A stretch of DNA of 64,000 bases, taken from Daphnia pulex (lineage: Eukaryota > Arthropoda > Branchiopoda > Diplostraca > Daphniidae). This document shows, piece after piece, positions 12,843 through 24,477 of this stretch. The stretch spans positions 13,817,001 through 13,881,000 of the forward strand of contig NC_060026.1 in the NCBI RefSeq assembly GCF_021134715.1, in the 5' to 3' direction. A program made the position numbers and the translations under genes. The notes beneath the pieces were generated by a model. The model did no database searches and had not been told where the DNA came from. It was given only the letters and a program-made list of their open reading frames with translations. Positions within the stretch are counted from its first letter, which is position 1. Each line of letters starts with the position of its first letter.

Positions 12843-15377
12843 ATGGCGCAGGCGTTAACGATTCAAATGTCCCGCTCGGGCAACCAACAACCGTGGGGAT
12901 TTCGGCTTCAAGGCGGATTGGATTTCGCGACTCCGCTTACCGTTTTGAGGGTATGAAACTTAAAAAAAGAGAATCGAATGACACATTGGCAAATTAAATT
13001 TTTCGTCCGAAATTGGAAAAATTAAACAGGTGAATATGGGAAGTTTGTCGGAGAGCGCCGGATTGAAGGCTGGCGATGTCATTTTGAGGGTCAACGAGGT
13101 CGACGTGATGCGTTTACGTCATCAAGAAGCTCTGGACGCTATTGCCCAAGCTGGGAATCAATTCCAGCTGCATATCGGACGGTAATAAAATAATTTTGAA
13201 GTTCAAAAAACATTTTTTAAAAAAATTTTCCAGGAACCGTTTTCACGTTAGACAAATAAGTCGAGGGCGGAAATAGCTGGAATATTTTCGCTCTTAAGAG
13301 AGTGATGGTTTCCGTTTTGTTGTTTTTCCATTTCTTGTTTTTCTCCTCCAAACCCCGGCCTCAAAAATAATGAGACACCTACGCCGTACGCGAAAAGAAT
13401 TGGCGCGCTATTTGAAAAACTCTGCGGGGGAACTAGAAAGAAAAAAGAAAGAAGGCGGTGCCGATTGAAATGAGGCTGCTTTTTTAAAGACTCGGCTTTT
13501 TCTCTCTCTCGGGACTCACGGTGTACTATACTCGCATGTGGATCAAATGGGTCGACTCTAAATCGGGATCAGCTGTGAGACCTGAACAGTCTGGACGGCA
13601 ACGAATCTATTTCTGGGTCTTAAAAAAAAGCCATCAGTCGCGAAATAAATGTATAACACACACCGCGTGACCCACGGCGTCTAAACGCTCTGAATTAGGT
13701 TAACAGCATCTGTCGTTTCTAAATAAATATTTCACCGTCTGTGATTATCATTCATAGGGCTGGAATATGGAAGCCGCAAGTGACGCCGTTGGCCGAACCC
13801 GTTCAGGCTCCAACTGGCGAATCTTTGTTGACCAAAACATCTCTAGCTCTTCATCACGAAGTAAAATTTTTAAAATTTTTAGTCAAACAAATTGCAAATT
13901 AGAAATTTTTGAATTTTTTTTGGCGGGATTTTTGAAAACAGGAAGCTCAAAGGATCGGATCCGCTCATAATACCAAAGCGGCCCCATTCACTTCTTCGGT
14001 TAAGGTATTCCAGTAATTAATTAATTTTTACATTTGTTATTAAATCGTTTTAATTCAATTTTTCTTTAGGATGAAGCCAAGACGTTGAATCGTCAACAAT
14101 TCAACTCCCCGATGGGATTGTACAGCGAGGAAAAGATTGCCGAAACTTTGACGTCGCAAGCTGAAGTCCTGTCTCAAGGAGTTCTAGGGTATTTCATCCA
14201 TCTTAACTGAATTAGTAATTATGACATTTAATTCAATAATTTTGAAATATGCCAGGATCAATTTTAAGAAAAACGAAAAGATCTACGACTCCACCAATAG
14301 CGAAGTCTTGAAAATGCTTCAAGAAATGGACAAGGAGCCGCAGGATGAGCCTGATGAAGATCCGGCGGAAGTGACTCACCGTGCTGTTGCGGTTAATCCG
14401 CCGATTAAGAGCCAAGCTCCCCAGCAGCAGCCGTTTGTCGTTCACCACCCAGTCGTTCAGCAACAACAACAACAACCTAAACAACAGCCGGTTGTCATTC
14501 ATCATCCCATCCACCAACAACAACCGCAACAACAACAACAACAACAATACGGTACACTAAACAGCTCCCCATTAATGAAAATGACTTGATCATCTTTTTA
14601 TTTTGTTAAAAAATGTTTAACCAAATATTTCAGTACCGGTTGCAGCACCTGTGACGTCACTGGTTGGTCCAATGTCCGCCCCGGTGGCCCCAGTGTCACG
14701 TCCGGCCGGAGTCCGGTCCGTGACTGCGCCCACGGCGCCGGCCAATAAAAGTTTCAAGGGTCCTGAACCTCCGCAAGCCACGGCTGATAATCCGAGATGT
14801 GCCGAATGTGATCGGCTCATTGTGTAATTTATTTATTCATAAATTGAAAACATCAAAATTTAAAATTCGACATTTTCTGAATTATTCGCAGGGGAGTGTT
14901 TGTCCGCTTAAAGGAAAAGAATTTGCACGTCGAATGTTTCAAATGTTCAACGTGCGGCACTTCACTCAAAAACGTTGGTAAGTGTTTAATTTTCAAATTA
15001 TCGACAAACTTAATTATTTTAATTTAACCCTTTTTTTTTACAGGATATTACAAACTCAATAACAAATTGTATTGCGACGTTCACGCCAAATTGGTGGCTA
15101 GTCATCAACCACCGGCTCCTGATTTGACCCCCATCACTGTCAAGCCGTAAGAAAATTATACCATTAGTTGTTTAGTTTTTTTAAAAAATGAATTGTAAAT
15201 GATGACGTAAGAAACGGGTTGACATGTCACGCGTGATTTAGGGGAGCGCCAATCCCGAAGAATGCCCTAACAACTGAAGTGGCAGCCAAACAGCTGGGGG
15301 CTTCTCTGATGTCGATGGCTTCTGGACCACCTCCAGTAGGCGGCGTTCGCATCTTCCCGCCACCATCGTTCAAATAA
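12843..15377 (+). CDS. PDZ-ZM-single LIM protein (Zasp/Enigma family), gene 1
   Basis: Predicted Z-disc/actin-anchoring adaptor that binds alpha-actinin. Ten exons (12843-12950, 13030-13181, 13758-13860, 13942-14004, 14070-14188, 14256-14551, 14634-14823, 14892-14977, 15044-15146, 15242-15377) give 451 residues. An N-terminal PDZ domain (PWGFRLQGGLDF, GLKAGDVILRVNEVDV) is followed by a GIWKPQVTP linker, the ZM region (QQFNSPMGLYSEEKIAETL) and GINFKKNEKIYD, a polyQ/His segment, then one LIM domain (CAEC, HVECFKCSTC, YCDVH). The protein ends with PPPVGGVRIFPPPSFK. Only one LIM is encoded before the stop, unlike the next gene, which has three different LIMs. Intron positions and phases match gene 2 through the PDZ and ZM exons, showing tandem duplication. 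Orthology to Drosophila Zasp52 or Zasp66 is not decided. Confidence 0.88.
14457..14548 (+). repeat. CAA-rich coding repeat (polyglutamine)
   Basis: Runs of CAA/CAG triplets inside exon 6 of the first Zasp gene encode Q-rich tracts broken by HHP residues. Likely length-polymorphic. Confidence 0.7.
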
Positions 15378-16780
15378 TATTATTAGATTTTATTTAAAAA
15401 TGGGAAGAAGAAGAAGAAAAAAAAAGGAAAAAATTTGAAAAACGCACGTCAATCTCGGCCAATCCCGACCCACCTCTACACACCCAACGCATAACTTGAT
15501 ATTGCCTGCGTCCTTTATAATTTGTATAATAATAATATTAATAATATACTTTTAAATTTAACCCACTATTATTTGACTAAATTTTATATTATGGCACAAA
15601 CAAACAAACACACACACAAAACCCAAAGTCATTTAAATATTAATCCAATCTTATCTTGCATTTGATTTCTTGTGATGTTTCACGTCATTATGAACTGATA
15701 TGAGGAATAAAAAGAAAAATCTCAAAAGTTAGACCAACATTGCACTGTGTAAATACAGACGTCTGACACGATCAAGTCATTTGATATCTTTTGGCTATCC
15801 ACACAAAAACAGTCTCAAAAGATAAACAACTTTACAAATTTGTGTAAGAAAATAAGACAGTCAATGCATCACGCACACATTTCATCGAGTGTGGTCTTTA
15901 AGTCTAGTAGTCATATCGGGATCATTTCATTTCAAACATGGCGCTCCCATATGTTTTGAAAAAGAAAAAAATGAGTAGTTGTTTTTATTTTTTAAACAAG
16001 AGTGAAAAAGATTTTTCTGCTGGAGCTGCTGGATGGAAATAGAGGATAAGAGACAGAGAGTTCCGGATCTCCGGTCGTCTTGTTTTTTCTTCCTTTTTCA
16101 AGGGCATCTCGTGAACTAAAGGAGAGAAAATTTTCAAACAAGAAATAAAATCCCAGTGAAAATACATATAAGAGGTATGTATATAGGGCTGGCCATTGCA
16201 GTATATAGCAAGGGGGGCTAAAATAGATCACTATACCCACCGTATACAAAGCTGCTTGGGCTTGGCTGGGCTGGGCTGGCTCACGTCTTTTCGCACTCGA
16301 CCGCCAAAACACATTCCTCTCAGTCACGACCGACCGTCAACTTCACGATCCAAATCAAACATTCTCCATCCAACGACAAATCTATGAAATTGGCAAACTT
16401 TCTTTCACTTTTCATCGAACTGATTTCCTACTTTTGGAGAATTGAAAATCAATTTTTAAGTGCAAAAAGGAAAGTTTTATTTAGGGGATTTTCACCCAAA
16501 AACAAATGACAAACCAGTTTCGATTCCCATACAAAGGAATGTCGTCTGTCGTGAGAGCGGGATGTAGCAATCATCCATTATGTAGATAAGCTCACAACAT
16601 ATATTGGCCAATTTAAAATAAAAAAGAAAAAGATAAATTTGCATTTTTTTTATATATTCTCAAAACGGAACCAACAAACCACGAAATTATATTCGAAAAA
16701 AAGAAAGAAAGAAAAAGGCGATTGTGTATGCAATAACTTCCGGGTGAGGGGAGATGGCGCAGCGATCATTTTGGCGCCGT
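15378..16780. other. 3' UTR of first Zasp gene and spacer
   Basis: An A/T-rich 3' UTR (AATAAT runs at 15520-15550) is followed by a spacer before the second Zasp promoter. I see no coding exon. Confidence 0.4.
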
Positions 16781-16815
16781 TCAGTTATTGAGTGGCTGCC
16801 GACCAGTGTGGTCGC
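16781..16815 (+). promoter_or_regulatory. Inr + DPE core promoter of second Zasp gene
   Basis: TCAGTT initiator with A+1 at 16783. Exactly at +28 to +33 (16810-16815) is GGTCGC, a perfect fit to the arthropod DPE consensus. The ATG is 170 bp downstream, matching the 168 bp of the neighbouring paralogue, and about 19 of the first 24 bases agree between the two promoters. Confidence 0.55.
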
Positions 16816-16952
16816 AAGTTTTATTCGGTGTGAGAGCGTGAACGTGCTGCCCCCCTTTAAATTTCCCTGGTGTGTTTCTTAAACGGTGTGAGCTGATAAT
16901 CGAGTGTTTTGTCTTAATTGAGAGAGAGAGAAAGAAAAATTTGATAACCAAA

Positions 16953-19900
16953 ATGGCCGAGATGACGTCGATCAAAATGTCGAAATTCGACAACCAACCG
17001 TGGGGCTTCCGACTACAAGGCGGTATCGACTTCTGCGCTCCTTTGACCGTTCAAAAAGTGAGTTATGGCGTTGATCCTCCAATTTCCAAAATTTGATTTA
17101 TAGTTGTTGGCTTTGAAGCCTAAAGGGGATAATCATATATCCAAAATGGCCGATGAGTGGGAGGAGGAGGAAGAGTATCGAAAAATCAGCTGTTCATTAT
17201 GGAGAAAGTTTCTTTGGTTGTACTCTCAGCCTCTTTGCTTATATTTCACCTGATTATTTTTAGTATGGGAATGTTTTGCGGTTTGAGAAAAAAGAATTGT
17301 TGTACACACGTTTTTGTTTGTTGTAGTTTTGTTCAAAAAACTAAATAAGCCGGGAGGATTGCTGCTCTCCGCTATATTTACAACACAGGGTCTGTGTGTG
17401 TGTGTGTGTGTCGTTTGGCAAAAGCTTCTAAGAATCTTTTCTTCTTCTTCTTCTTCCATGTTGTTCACGTTAAATTTCCTTGGCTCTGCTTTTTTGGCTT
17501 CGGACGTCTGCGCTAAAAATAATATTCGAAAGCCCAGCAGCACCTCCTCCATTGCGTTTCCTCTTTCTATTTGGTCGTGATCTCACGATCGCCAGCTAGA
17601 GAGATCTATACCTTTATTTTCTTTCACACGATTCTCTCATATCTCTCATCTTTTTTTCTGATATCCGTTACGTAATTATTCACTACATCTTCCCGCCTTT
17701 TTTAATCAGTTGGGGAAAAAAAATGGCCGTTGATAAAAAATTGAAATCCCGCAACGACACGGTTAATGTGATTGGCTGGGGTTTTCACTTGTATCCACTT
17801 CAATAACTATCGATTTTTTTGAATTTGTGGGAGGGAAAAATCTATGACCTAATTGAATAAGAGCAACAAAAGAAGGAAGAAGATAATGGGTATATTACAA
17901 ACAATGACTCACTGTGTGTGAGAGTGCTGTTACGCTCGATATATTCGATACACCAAATGACTCAGAGCAATTAAGAAAAAAACACTTAAGAATGTTTATC
18001 TTATCGAATTTACTTTTTTTTTTAAACTTTTAGGTGAATGGTGGCAGTTTGGCCGAAAAGGCTGGGCTTCGCGTTGGAGATGCGCTGATCCGAGTCAACA
18101 CGACGGACATTTTCCAACTGCGTCATAAAGAGGCCCAGGATGCCGTGGCCAGGGCCGGCAATAATTTCGAACTCGTCGTCAGCAGGTCTATTTAATTTTT
18201 ACATTAAAAAAAGAGAAAAACATTATTTCCTCTCTCTTTCTCCTTTCACACATCTGTTTGTTGCGGTGTTGCCCAGGCTGCACGATTTCATTAAAAAAAA
18301 AAACTTTCCGCACTGATAAAAAACGGTGGCGGCGGGATATTATTTGAGGTCGTAGGTGTGGCTTACCGTAATCACGATTTTTCCATTACGTTTCAATTTG
18401 GGTCACCAACGTATAGAGTAGTCACAATCTTCGAAATTTTTTTTCGTGATTTTTTTGGGTGAACGAAAATTAATTTCCTTTTTTTTTTCAATTTCTGGGG
18501 GTTGGGTATGCGTGTAGAAGCGCTAATTCTGGAGTCCCAGCACGCAGACAGAGGCCCGGCTCAAGTGTCTCGGGAGTTTTTCTTCCTTTTTCACGCGCCT
18601 CCTTTTAGGATTTGTCCCGCCGAGCCGAGGGAAATCTATTCCTGGGTTTATTGTGCGTGTGTGTGTGTGTGTAGGGGAAAGAAGATGAAGAAACCCCCAC
18701 CTTCACCTACACACACACACGTCTGCTTGTATTTTTCTCACACCGGCTAGCAGATGGCGCTTAGTCGGGAGACATCTTTTTTCTTCTCTCTTTAATGTCT
18801 TCATGTCTTTAGCGCGTCCCTATTTTTCTAATAATAACTGGGCGAAACAATAACAATCGAAAAACACGAGATATTTAAATGAATCTCCCGTTTATGTTCA
18901 ATTTTCCAGGGGTGGAGGAATGCCCAAAACGGCTGTCAAACCCAGCGATGTCATCGACAACATCCTACCGGTTCAAGCGCCACCAGCTCCAGTCCAGCAG
19001 GTTCTTTTATTTTCTCTTTCTGCCCACCCACCTTATATAGAATTAATTAGGTTTTAATTAAAAAATTATCGCCTGACAAAAATGTTGCACGATTTGTTGC
19101 ATGGTCCTTTCCCACACACAGCCGTTGATTCACAAGTCGTTGAATTTAACGGCCAAACCTTTCGTCCGTTCCACCCACACGATGGCGACTTCGGTGTCGT
19201 TCATCGAGAAGAAAACGCCGAAAGAAACGGAATGCAACAATAACAACAACAATAACAACTACCTGACGTCGCCTCCTTCTCAGTCGGACACGGACTACTC
19301 GTCAATGTTCTCCTCTAACCCTTCGTCTCTGTCGTCGTCCAACAATAGTCTAAACAATAAATGTATCACGCCGGACGAAACGAGCCGGGCCAAAGAATTG
19401 ATTTCTCAGCGTCTGTCGGTTATGCGCATTCATCCGGCGTCGTCGTCGTCGCCACCTGTTCGATCCGCTAACAGCTCACCTCTAGTCAACACACCTGCAT
19501 CCCCGTCATCACTAACCTTTAACAAGTCCAACAATGTAAGTTTGATTTAATTTTGTTTGAGTCTTTTTTAAAAAACTATGTGGTTTCAAAAAGGAATGTT
19601 GTTAGATTAAATAGATTTTAAATATAGATGAAAGTGACCAAAATCCGTTTAGAAAAAAATGTCCTTTTTTGTTTTGTACGTGTACGCTAATGAAACCAAC
19701 AAAACAAAAATGTACACACGTCATACAAACAAAATATATAGGCTGTCCCTACCGGGTATAAAAGTGCTGGCACCGGCCCGGCTTCTTACGTAGCCATCAA
19801 GGTAAAATTGTTACTAAATTGTGTGTGTGTGTTTGTATAGCCTGCATGGTGTGCTGCTTGAACGAACAAACATGATAAAAGAAAAATAGTAATAATTGAA

Positions 19901-22900
19901 TTTTACACGTTTTAATCATTTAAAAGTGTTGTTGAAAAATTTGAATGTTTTAAAAACTAACGGCTGTAATAATGTAATTTCAAAAACAGATGTATACTGC
20001 GGTGGCGATTTGGTTTAACTCTTTTGATTTTTTGGGTGCCTTAGGAAATGTTAAAATTTTGTTTTGCTAAATTAATTTGCGAATTAAATTCCTAAATAGA
20101 AAACCGACGGCAGTGGTGTCAAGATGGTCAACCGCCAATTCAACTCTCCGATGGGACTCTACTCTGAAGAATCGATTGCTGAAACGCTTTCGTCTCAAGC
20201 CGAAGTCCTTTCCCAAGGAGTCCTGGGGTAAATTGATTCAAGTAACAATTCAAATTGATTGCCTTAAATAAATCATTTGGGTTCTAGGGTGAATTTCAAG
20301 AAGAACGATAAAACTTACGATCCTGGCAATAGCGAAGTATTCAAGATGATCCAGGAGATGGACAAAGCGCCGAAGGAACCCGAGCCAGGTATTGACATTG
20401 ATCCAGCCGACGCCTCGCCGGCCCAGAAGGGCCTGGCATCTCGCACGATTCAGTCTCGCACCTTCCAGCGCATTCATCAGCAAGCCCTTCGGTCTTTAGA
20501 AAGTTCAGCGTCTTCAAATCCAACATCACCCCTCCTATCCCCCAATACTAGCATGGAAGGTAGGTTGGTCTATTCCCCCGCACTCACCCAACACCCTTCT
20601 TCCACATTTTAGAATTTATTTTAAAAATATTTAAAAAAGAAGAAAAAGGCCAATCTATTTCCAGGATTTTTTTAATCATTTCCTTCTCTCTCTCACTTGT
20701 AAATGTGTAGCATAGTCTTTTGTTTTTATATATGTCTTAAATTGACTTCAGGTAAGGTTTCTCGAGATTGGCTTTCAAAAACATTTGCACGGAGTTATAT
20801 AAGAAACAACAAATTATTTGGGGGTGTAGCTGCTTCCGGTTGCGGTGCATTTGAAAGAAATAATAGTTTTTTTTTAGTTTTTTTCTTTTTGGAAATTGTG
20901 TCTGTCTTGTCTAATGTTTTCGTGTGTTGTTGCTATTTGCCATGGGGTTTTTTACTTCTTAACGGTGTGTAGGTTTTAGCGTTGTAGTGGACTACCAAAG
21001 AATGATTGATTTTTGTGTGTAAAAATTGTGCGTAACATTGTCATTATCTGTTGTTTTTGTTGTTTTATCGATTAGATCGCCATCAACATATGGCTCATTC
21101 GGCTACTCCGACCCACAAGCCAATGTCGTTCAATTCTCCCGTTTCCATGGCGGTCAACGTGAGTCTTTTTACAATTGATTTTTTTTTTGAATAAAATAAC
21201 AAAATTCGATTGCGGTCGATAATTGTTTTTCGTGTTGTTTTCACCCAGAATTTCGGTGGCGGGGCTCTTTCCCCGAGTGCTCATCATCCTCCACCAGTGG
21301 GTGGCGTCCGAATTTTCCCGGTGGCACCGGCTCCAGCTCCGGCCAAGCCGCAAGTCAAGGTACTGTTTTTAGATTTTTCTATTGTTGTTGAAAAGGTTAA
21401 AAAAACAAAATTTTATTTCCGGGTGCTGTGTGTGTGTTTGCGTTTTTCTATTCCTTTTATTTGATTTTATTTTTTAAAAATTTTCTGCCATTTTTTAAAT
21501 TTTCAGTTTGATGTGTTTTTAATCCTTTTGCACGGTTTTCTGATTTCTTTTGCCTTTTCTATTACCATTTTCTTCCACCTGGTGATTTCGCTTTCCTAAA
21601 CACAAAAATAAAATGCCCAAAAACGAACGGTGTGTGGCACAGTTCGACGAATCGGTTGAGGAAGTCAAAGTGGAAAACACCGTCAGTTCCATGATGGGCA
21701 CCGTCATTTCTTCTTCCTCTTCTTGCTTCAACAGCAGCACTGTCACCACCATTGAGGAGACTGTGGCCACTTCGACCACCAGCCTGACCTCTCACGAGGT
21801 ATTCCCACGTGATAAAAATCACACGCACAACGGCTCACGAACCCTCATTATACATGCATGATAGCACTTGGATTATTACTTTTCTTCCACCTTTTCTAAC
21901 CTTGTTTCACATCAAATTTGAATTATTTAAAAATTAATTTTGTCATTTCTTTTTCTAGCCGGCTGCTATTCAAGGCCCAGCTCCTCCGGCTGTCAAATCC
22001 GTCTCGTTCACTCCGGCCGCTCGTCCATCAGGTAAGACTAAACTATTTCAACATTTTAAAATCATCATCCCCCTTTATTTATTAAAAATAATAAAATGAA
22101 AAAAGCAATTAGAATCCCAGAAAAATAAAATTTGAAACTTGTGTGAGGTAAAGAATTTAGCGAAACAAACAAACCAAAAAAGAGAATCGGGACAACATAT
22201 ACTCCCCTCCCCTTTTTTGTGGTTGATGTTGTTGTTGTTGTTGTTGTGGTCTACCGTCTCTGTGTGTGTGTGTGTGTGTGTGTGTGGTCTTTTTTTTTAT
22301 TCTTTTCTCCTACGGGTTTCTCTCTCTCTCTTCTCTCTCCTCTCTCTCTCCTTGTTCTTGCAGGAGTTGTTGATCGCTCCTTCAATGCTGCGCCCAAGCC
22401 ATTCACACTTTCTCGCTAACACAAACGACATTTTACACACCACCAACCGAACCAACACACACACCAACCACGCGCTCTCTCTCTCTCTCCAATCCTCGAT
22501 CATCTTAACACAATTTGGCTGATGCTGCTGCTGCTGCTACTACTTGCTTGGAACTTGTGTGTGTGTGTTTGGCTACTACTACTACTACTACTACCCTCGG
22601 CTTGCTTTATAATTATCAGTGATATATGCATGGCTTTATTATTCTTAAAAAAAATATCGAATTAATTGAATTATGTAAAGATTTATTTTAAAATCATGTC
22701 TTTGAAAAAGATAATGGCTGCGTTAAAAAAAAAGATAAATTGCTTATATTTTAAAAACTCAATAAAAATCGCCGTGCTTTCATTAAAAACCCTAAAAAAT
22801 AATAATAATTCTTTCTAAAAAAATAATGCTGCTCAATGTGATTTTTCTTTTTTAATTAATTTCATTCTTTCCTCTTTTATTTTTCTCACACCTTTTATGT

Positions 22901-24477
22901 GTTTTTGTGTTTGTCACCTTTTTGTTTTGTGGTTTCGTTAATGTTGGGGTGCAAAAGAGCCGGCGAGTGGCAATCGGGTGGTTTGGCCACCGGTGCCGTC
23001 TGAGCCGGAAGAACCCCACCGGAATGTGGCTTTGCCTGCTGCTTTCGAACCCCCTTCACCCTTGCCAACGATGCAACAAAATCCTTTTGCCTCTCTCACT
23101 GCTACTGCTGCTACTGGGGTTGTCGATAGCGACGGAATTCCTTTTGCCCTTGACGGTTTAACTCCTTCGCCCTTTGCTGCTGCTGCTGTACCCGCTGAAC
23201 TTGTTGTCGAACCACCGACACCCGTGGCAGACGTCCCTCCTCCTCTTGTCCCTACACCGGTGGTAGAAGTTCCCGTTCGTATGCCCAGTCCGATCCCGTC
23301 CACGTTGACGGGACTCAAGGCCAGTCCCATTAGTGTCTTAGGCTATGGTGGTGGTGGTGATGATGGAGGCAAGCCAACAGATTTTGGTCAAATGCTACAA
23401 CAACAACAACAGCAACAACATCATCATCATCACGAACCATCCAACCCCGGTCTCGCAGGCTTTGGCTCGGCGGCAGCTGTGGCTGCATCGGCGGCGATGG
23501 CGGCCCAGGCCCAGCATCAACAACAACAAGCCCTACCACCTCAGCTACCACCTCAAATGCCCCAACAGCCACCCAAAGGTGCCGGCTCCGGGATCCAATC
23601 GGCGCCCAGACGTGGCAAAGGTGTCCTCAATCAACAAGTGGCCGCTGGAGCTCGCGTTCCCGTTTGCGCTTCTTGCAAGGCCCAAATTCGGTCAGATTTA
23701 TTATTTTAATATTAACTGTAAAAAAAATGTGTAAATTTGTTTGTTATTTTATTAGAGGCAAGTTCGTGACGGCTTTGGGGCAGACGTGGTGTCCTAACCA
23801 TTTCAGCTGCGCTATGCCGGATTGCAAACGTGAGCTGCACGATATTGGATTCGTCGAAGAAAAGAAGCAACTCTACTGCGAGGGATGTTTCGAGACTCAC
23901 CTGGCTCCCAACTGCTCCCGCTGTTCAAAACGCGTTAAAGGCGTACGTCGAATTAAATCGAGATTTATTAAATTTTTATTGATTTTTACAATTTGATTTG
24001 ATTTGATTTTTGAAAACAGGATTGTTTGAATGCCATTGGCAAGCAATTCCATCCCGAGTGCTTCTCCTGTACTTACTGCGGATCACTTTTCGGCAATAGT
24101 CACTTTTATCTTGAGGATGGCCTCCCTTACTGCGAAGCCGGTAAGTTAATTCGATTAATTTTTCATTTTAAATCATTAATTTGATTCATTTACATTTTAT
24201 TTTTTTATAAAGATTGGAATGAGCTGTTTACCACCAAGTGTTACGCTTGTGGATACCCGATCGAAGCCGGTGATCGCTGGGTGGAGGCTATGAACAACAA
24301 TTACCACAGCCAATGCTTCAACTGTTCGGTAATTTTAAATAATCATCAAAATGGCAAATTTCAATTTTTAAAAATTATTTTAAATGTTTTACTTTACAGG
24401 TTTGCAAGAAGAATTTGGAGGGACAGAGCTTTTTGGGCAAAAGTGGTCGACCCATGTGCAAAAGCCACGCCCGCTAA
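16953..24477 (+). CDS. Zasp52: PDZ-ZM-three LIM protein (Zasp52/Enigma type), gene 2
   Basis: Predicted muscle Z-disc/integrin-site adaptor. Sixteen exons (16953-17057, 18034-18185, 18910-19000, 19122-19535, 19742-19801, 20100-20227, 20288-20559, 21076-21158, 21249-21359, 21643-21798, 21959-22031, 22958-23690, 23756-23942, 24020-24140, 24213-24328, 24400-24477) give 959 residues. The order is PDZ (PWGFRLQGGIDF), Ser/Asn-rich exon, ZM (QFNSPMGLYSEESIAETL), VNFKKNDKTYD, PPPVGGVRIFP, a long Pro/Ala/polyQ-polyH exon, then three consecutive LIM domains (CASC..., CSRCSKRVKGDC, CYACGYPIEAGD) ending MCKSHAR. No LIM1 equivalent was found between ZM and the tail, unlike Drosophila Zasp52. Several exons are likely alternative: a second donor at 20389 removes 57 residues in frame, and exon 22364-22419 gives a LIM-less terminus. 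Orthology is inferred from architecture. Confidence 0.88.
18747..18761 (+). promoter_or_regulatory. CTCF-like motif in Zasp gene 2 intron
   Basis: CTAGCAGATGGCGCT agrees with the core CTCF consensus CCASYAGRKGGCRSY at 14 of 15 positions. It lies inside an intron of the second Zasp gene. A motif match alone does not prove binding. Confidence 0.3.
22258..22288 (+). repeat. (GT)n microsatellite
   Basis: About thirteen GT units lie just upstream of the alternative LIM-less terminal exon of the second Zasp gene. They are followed by a CT-rich polypyrimidine tract that probably serves that exon's acceptor. Confidence 0.8.
22364..22419 (+). other. Alternative LIM-less terminal exon of Zasp gene 2
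   Basis: After the donor at 22031 (phase 1) the acceptor at 22362-22363, preceded by a very long CT tract, opens an exon encoding GVVDRSFNAAPKPFTLSR and a TAA. The resulting 566-residue isoform would have PDZ and ZM but no LIM, as in short ZASP/Zasp isoforms of other animals. The competing acceptor at 22957 keeps the same phase and leads to the three LIM domains. Confidence 0.6.

Noticed and set aside
22938-23572. Minus-strand Gly/Thr/Val-rich frames
   Set aside because: Shadows of the Pro/Ala/Gln-rich exon of Zasp gene 2; the plus frame leads in phase into the LIM domains.
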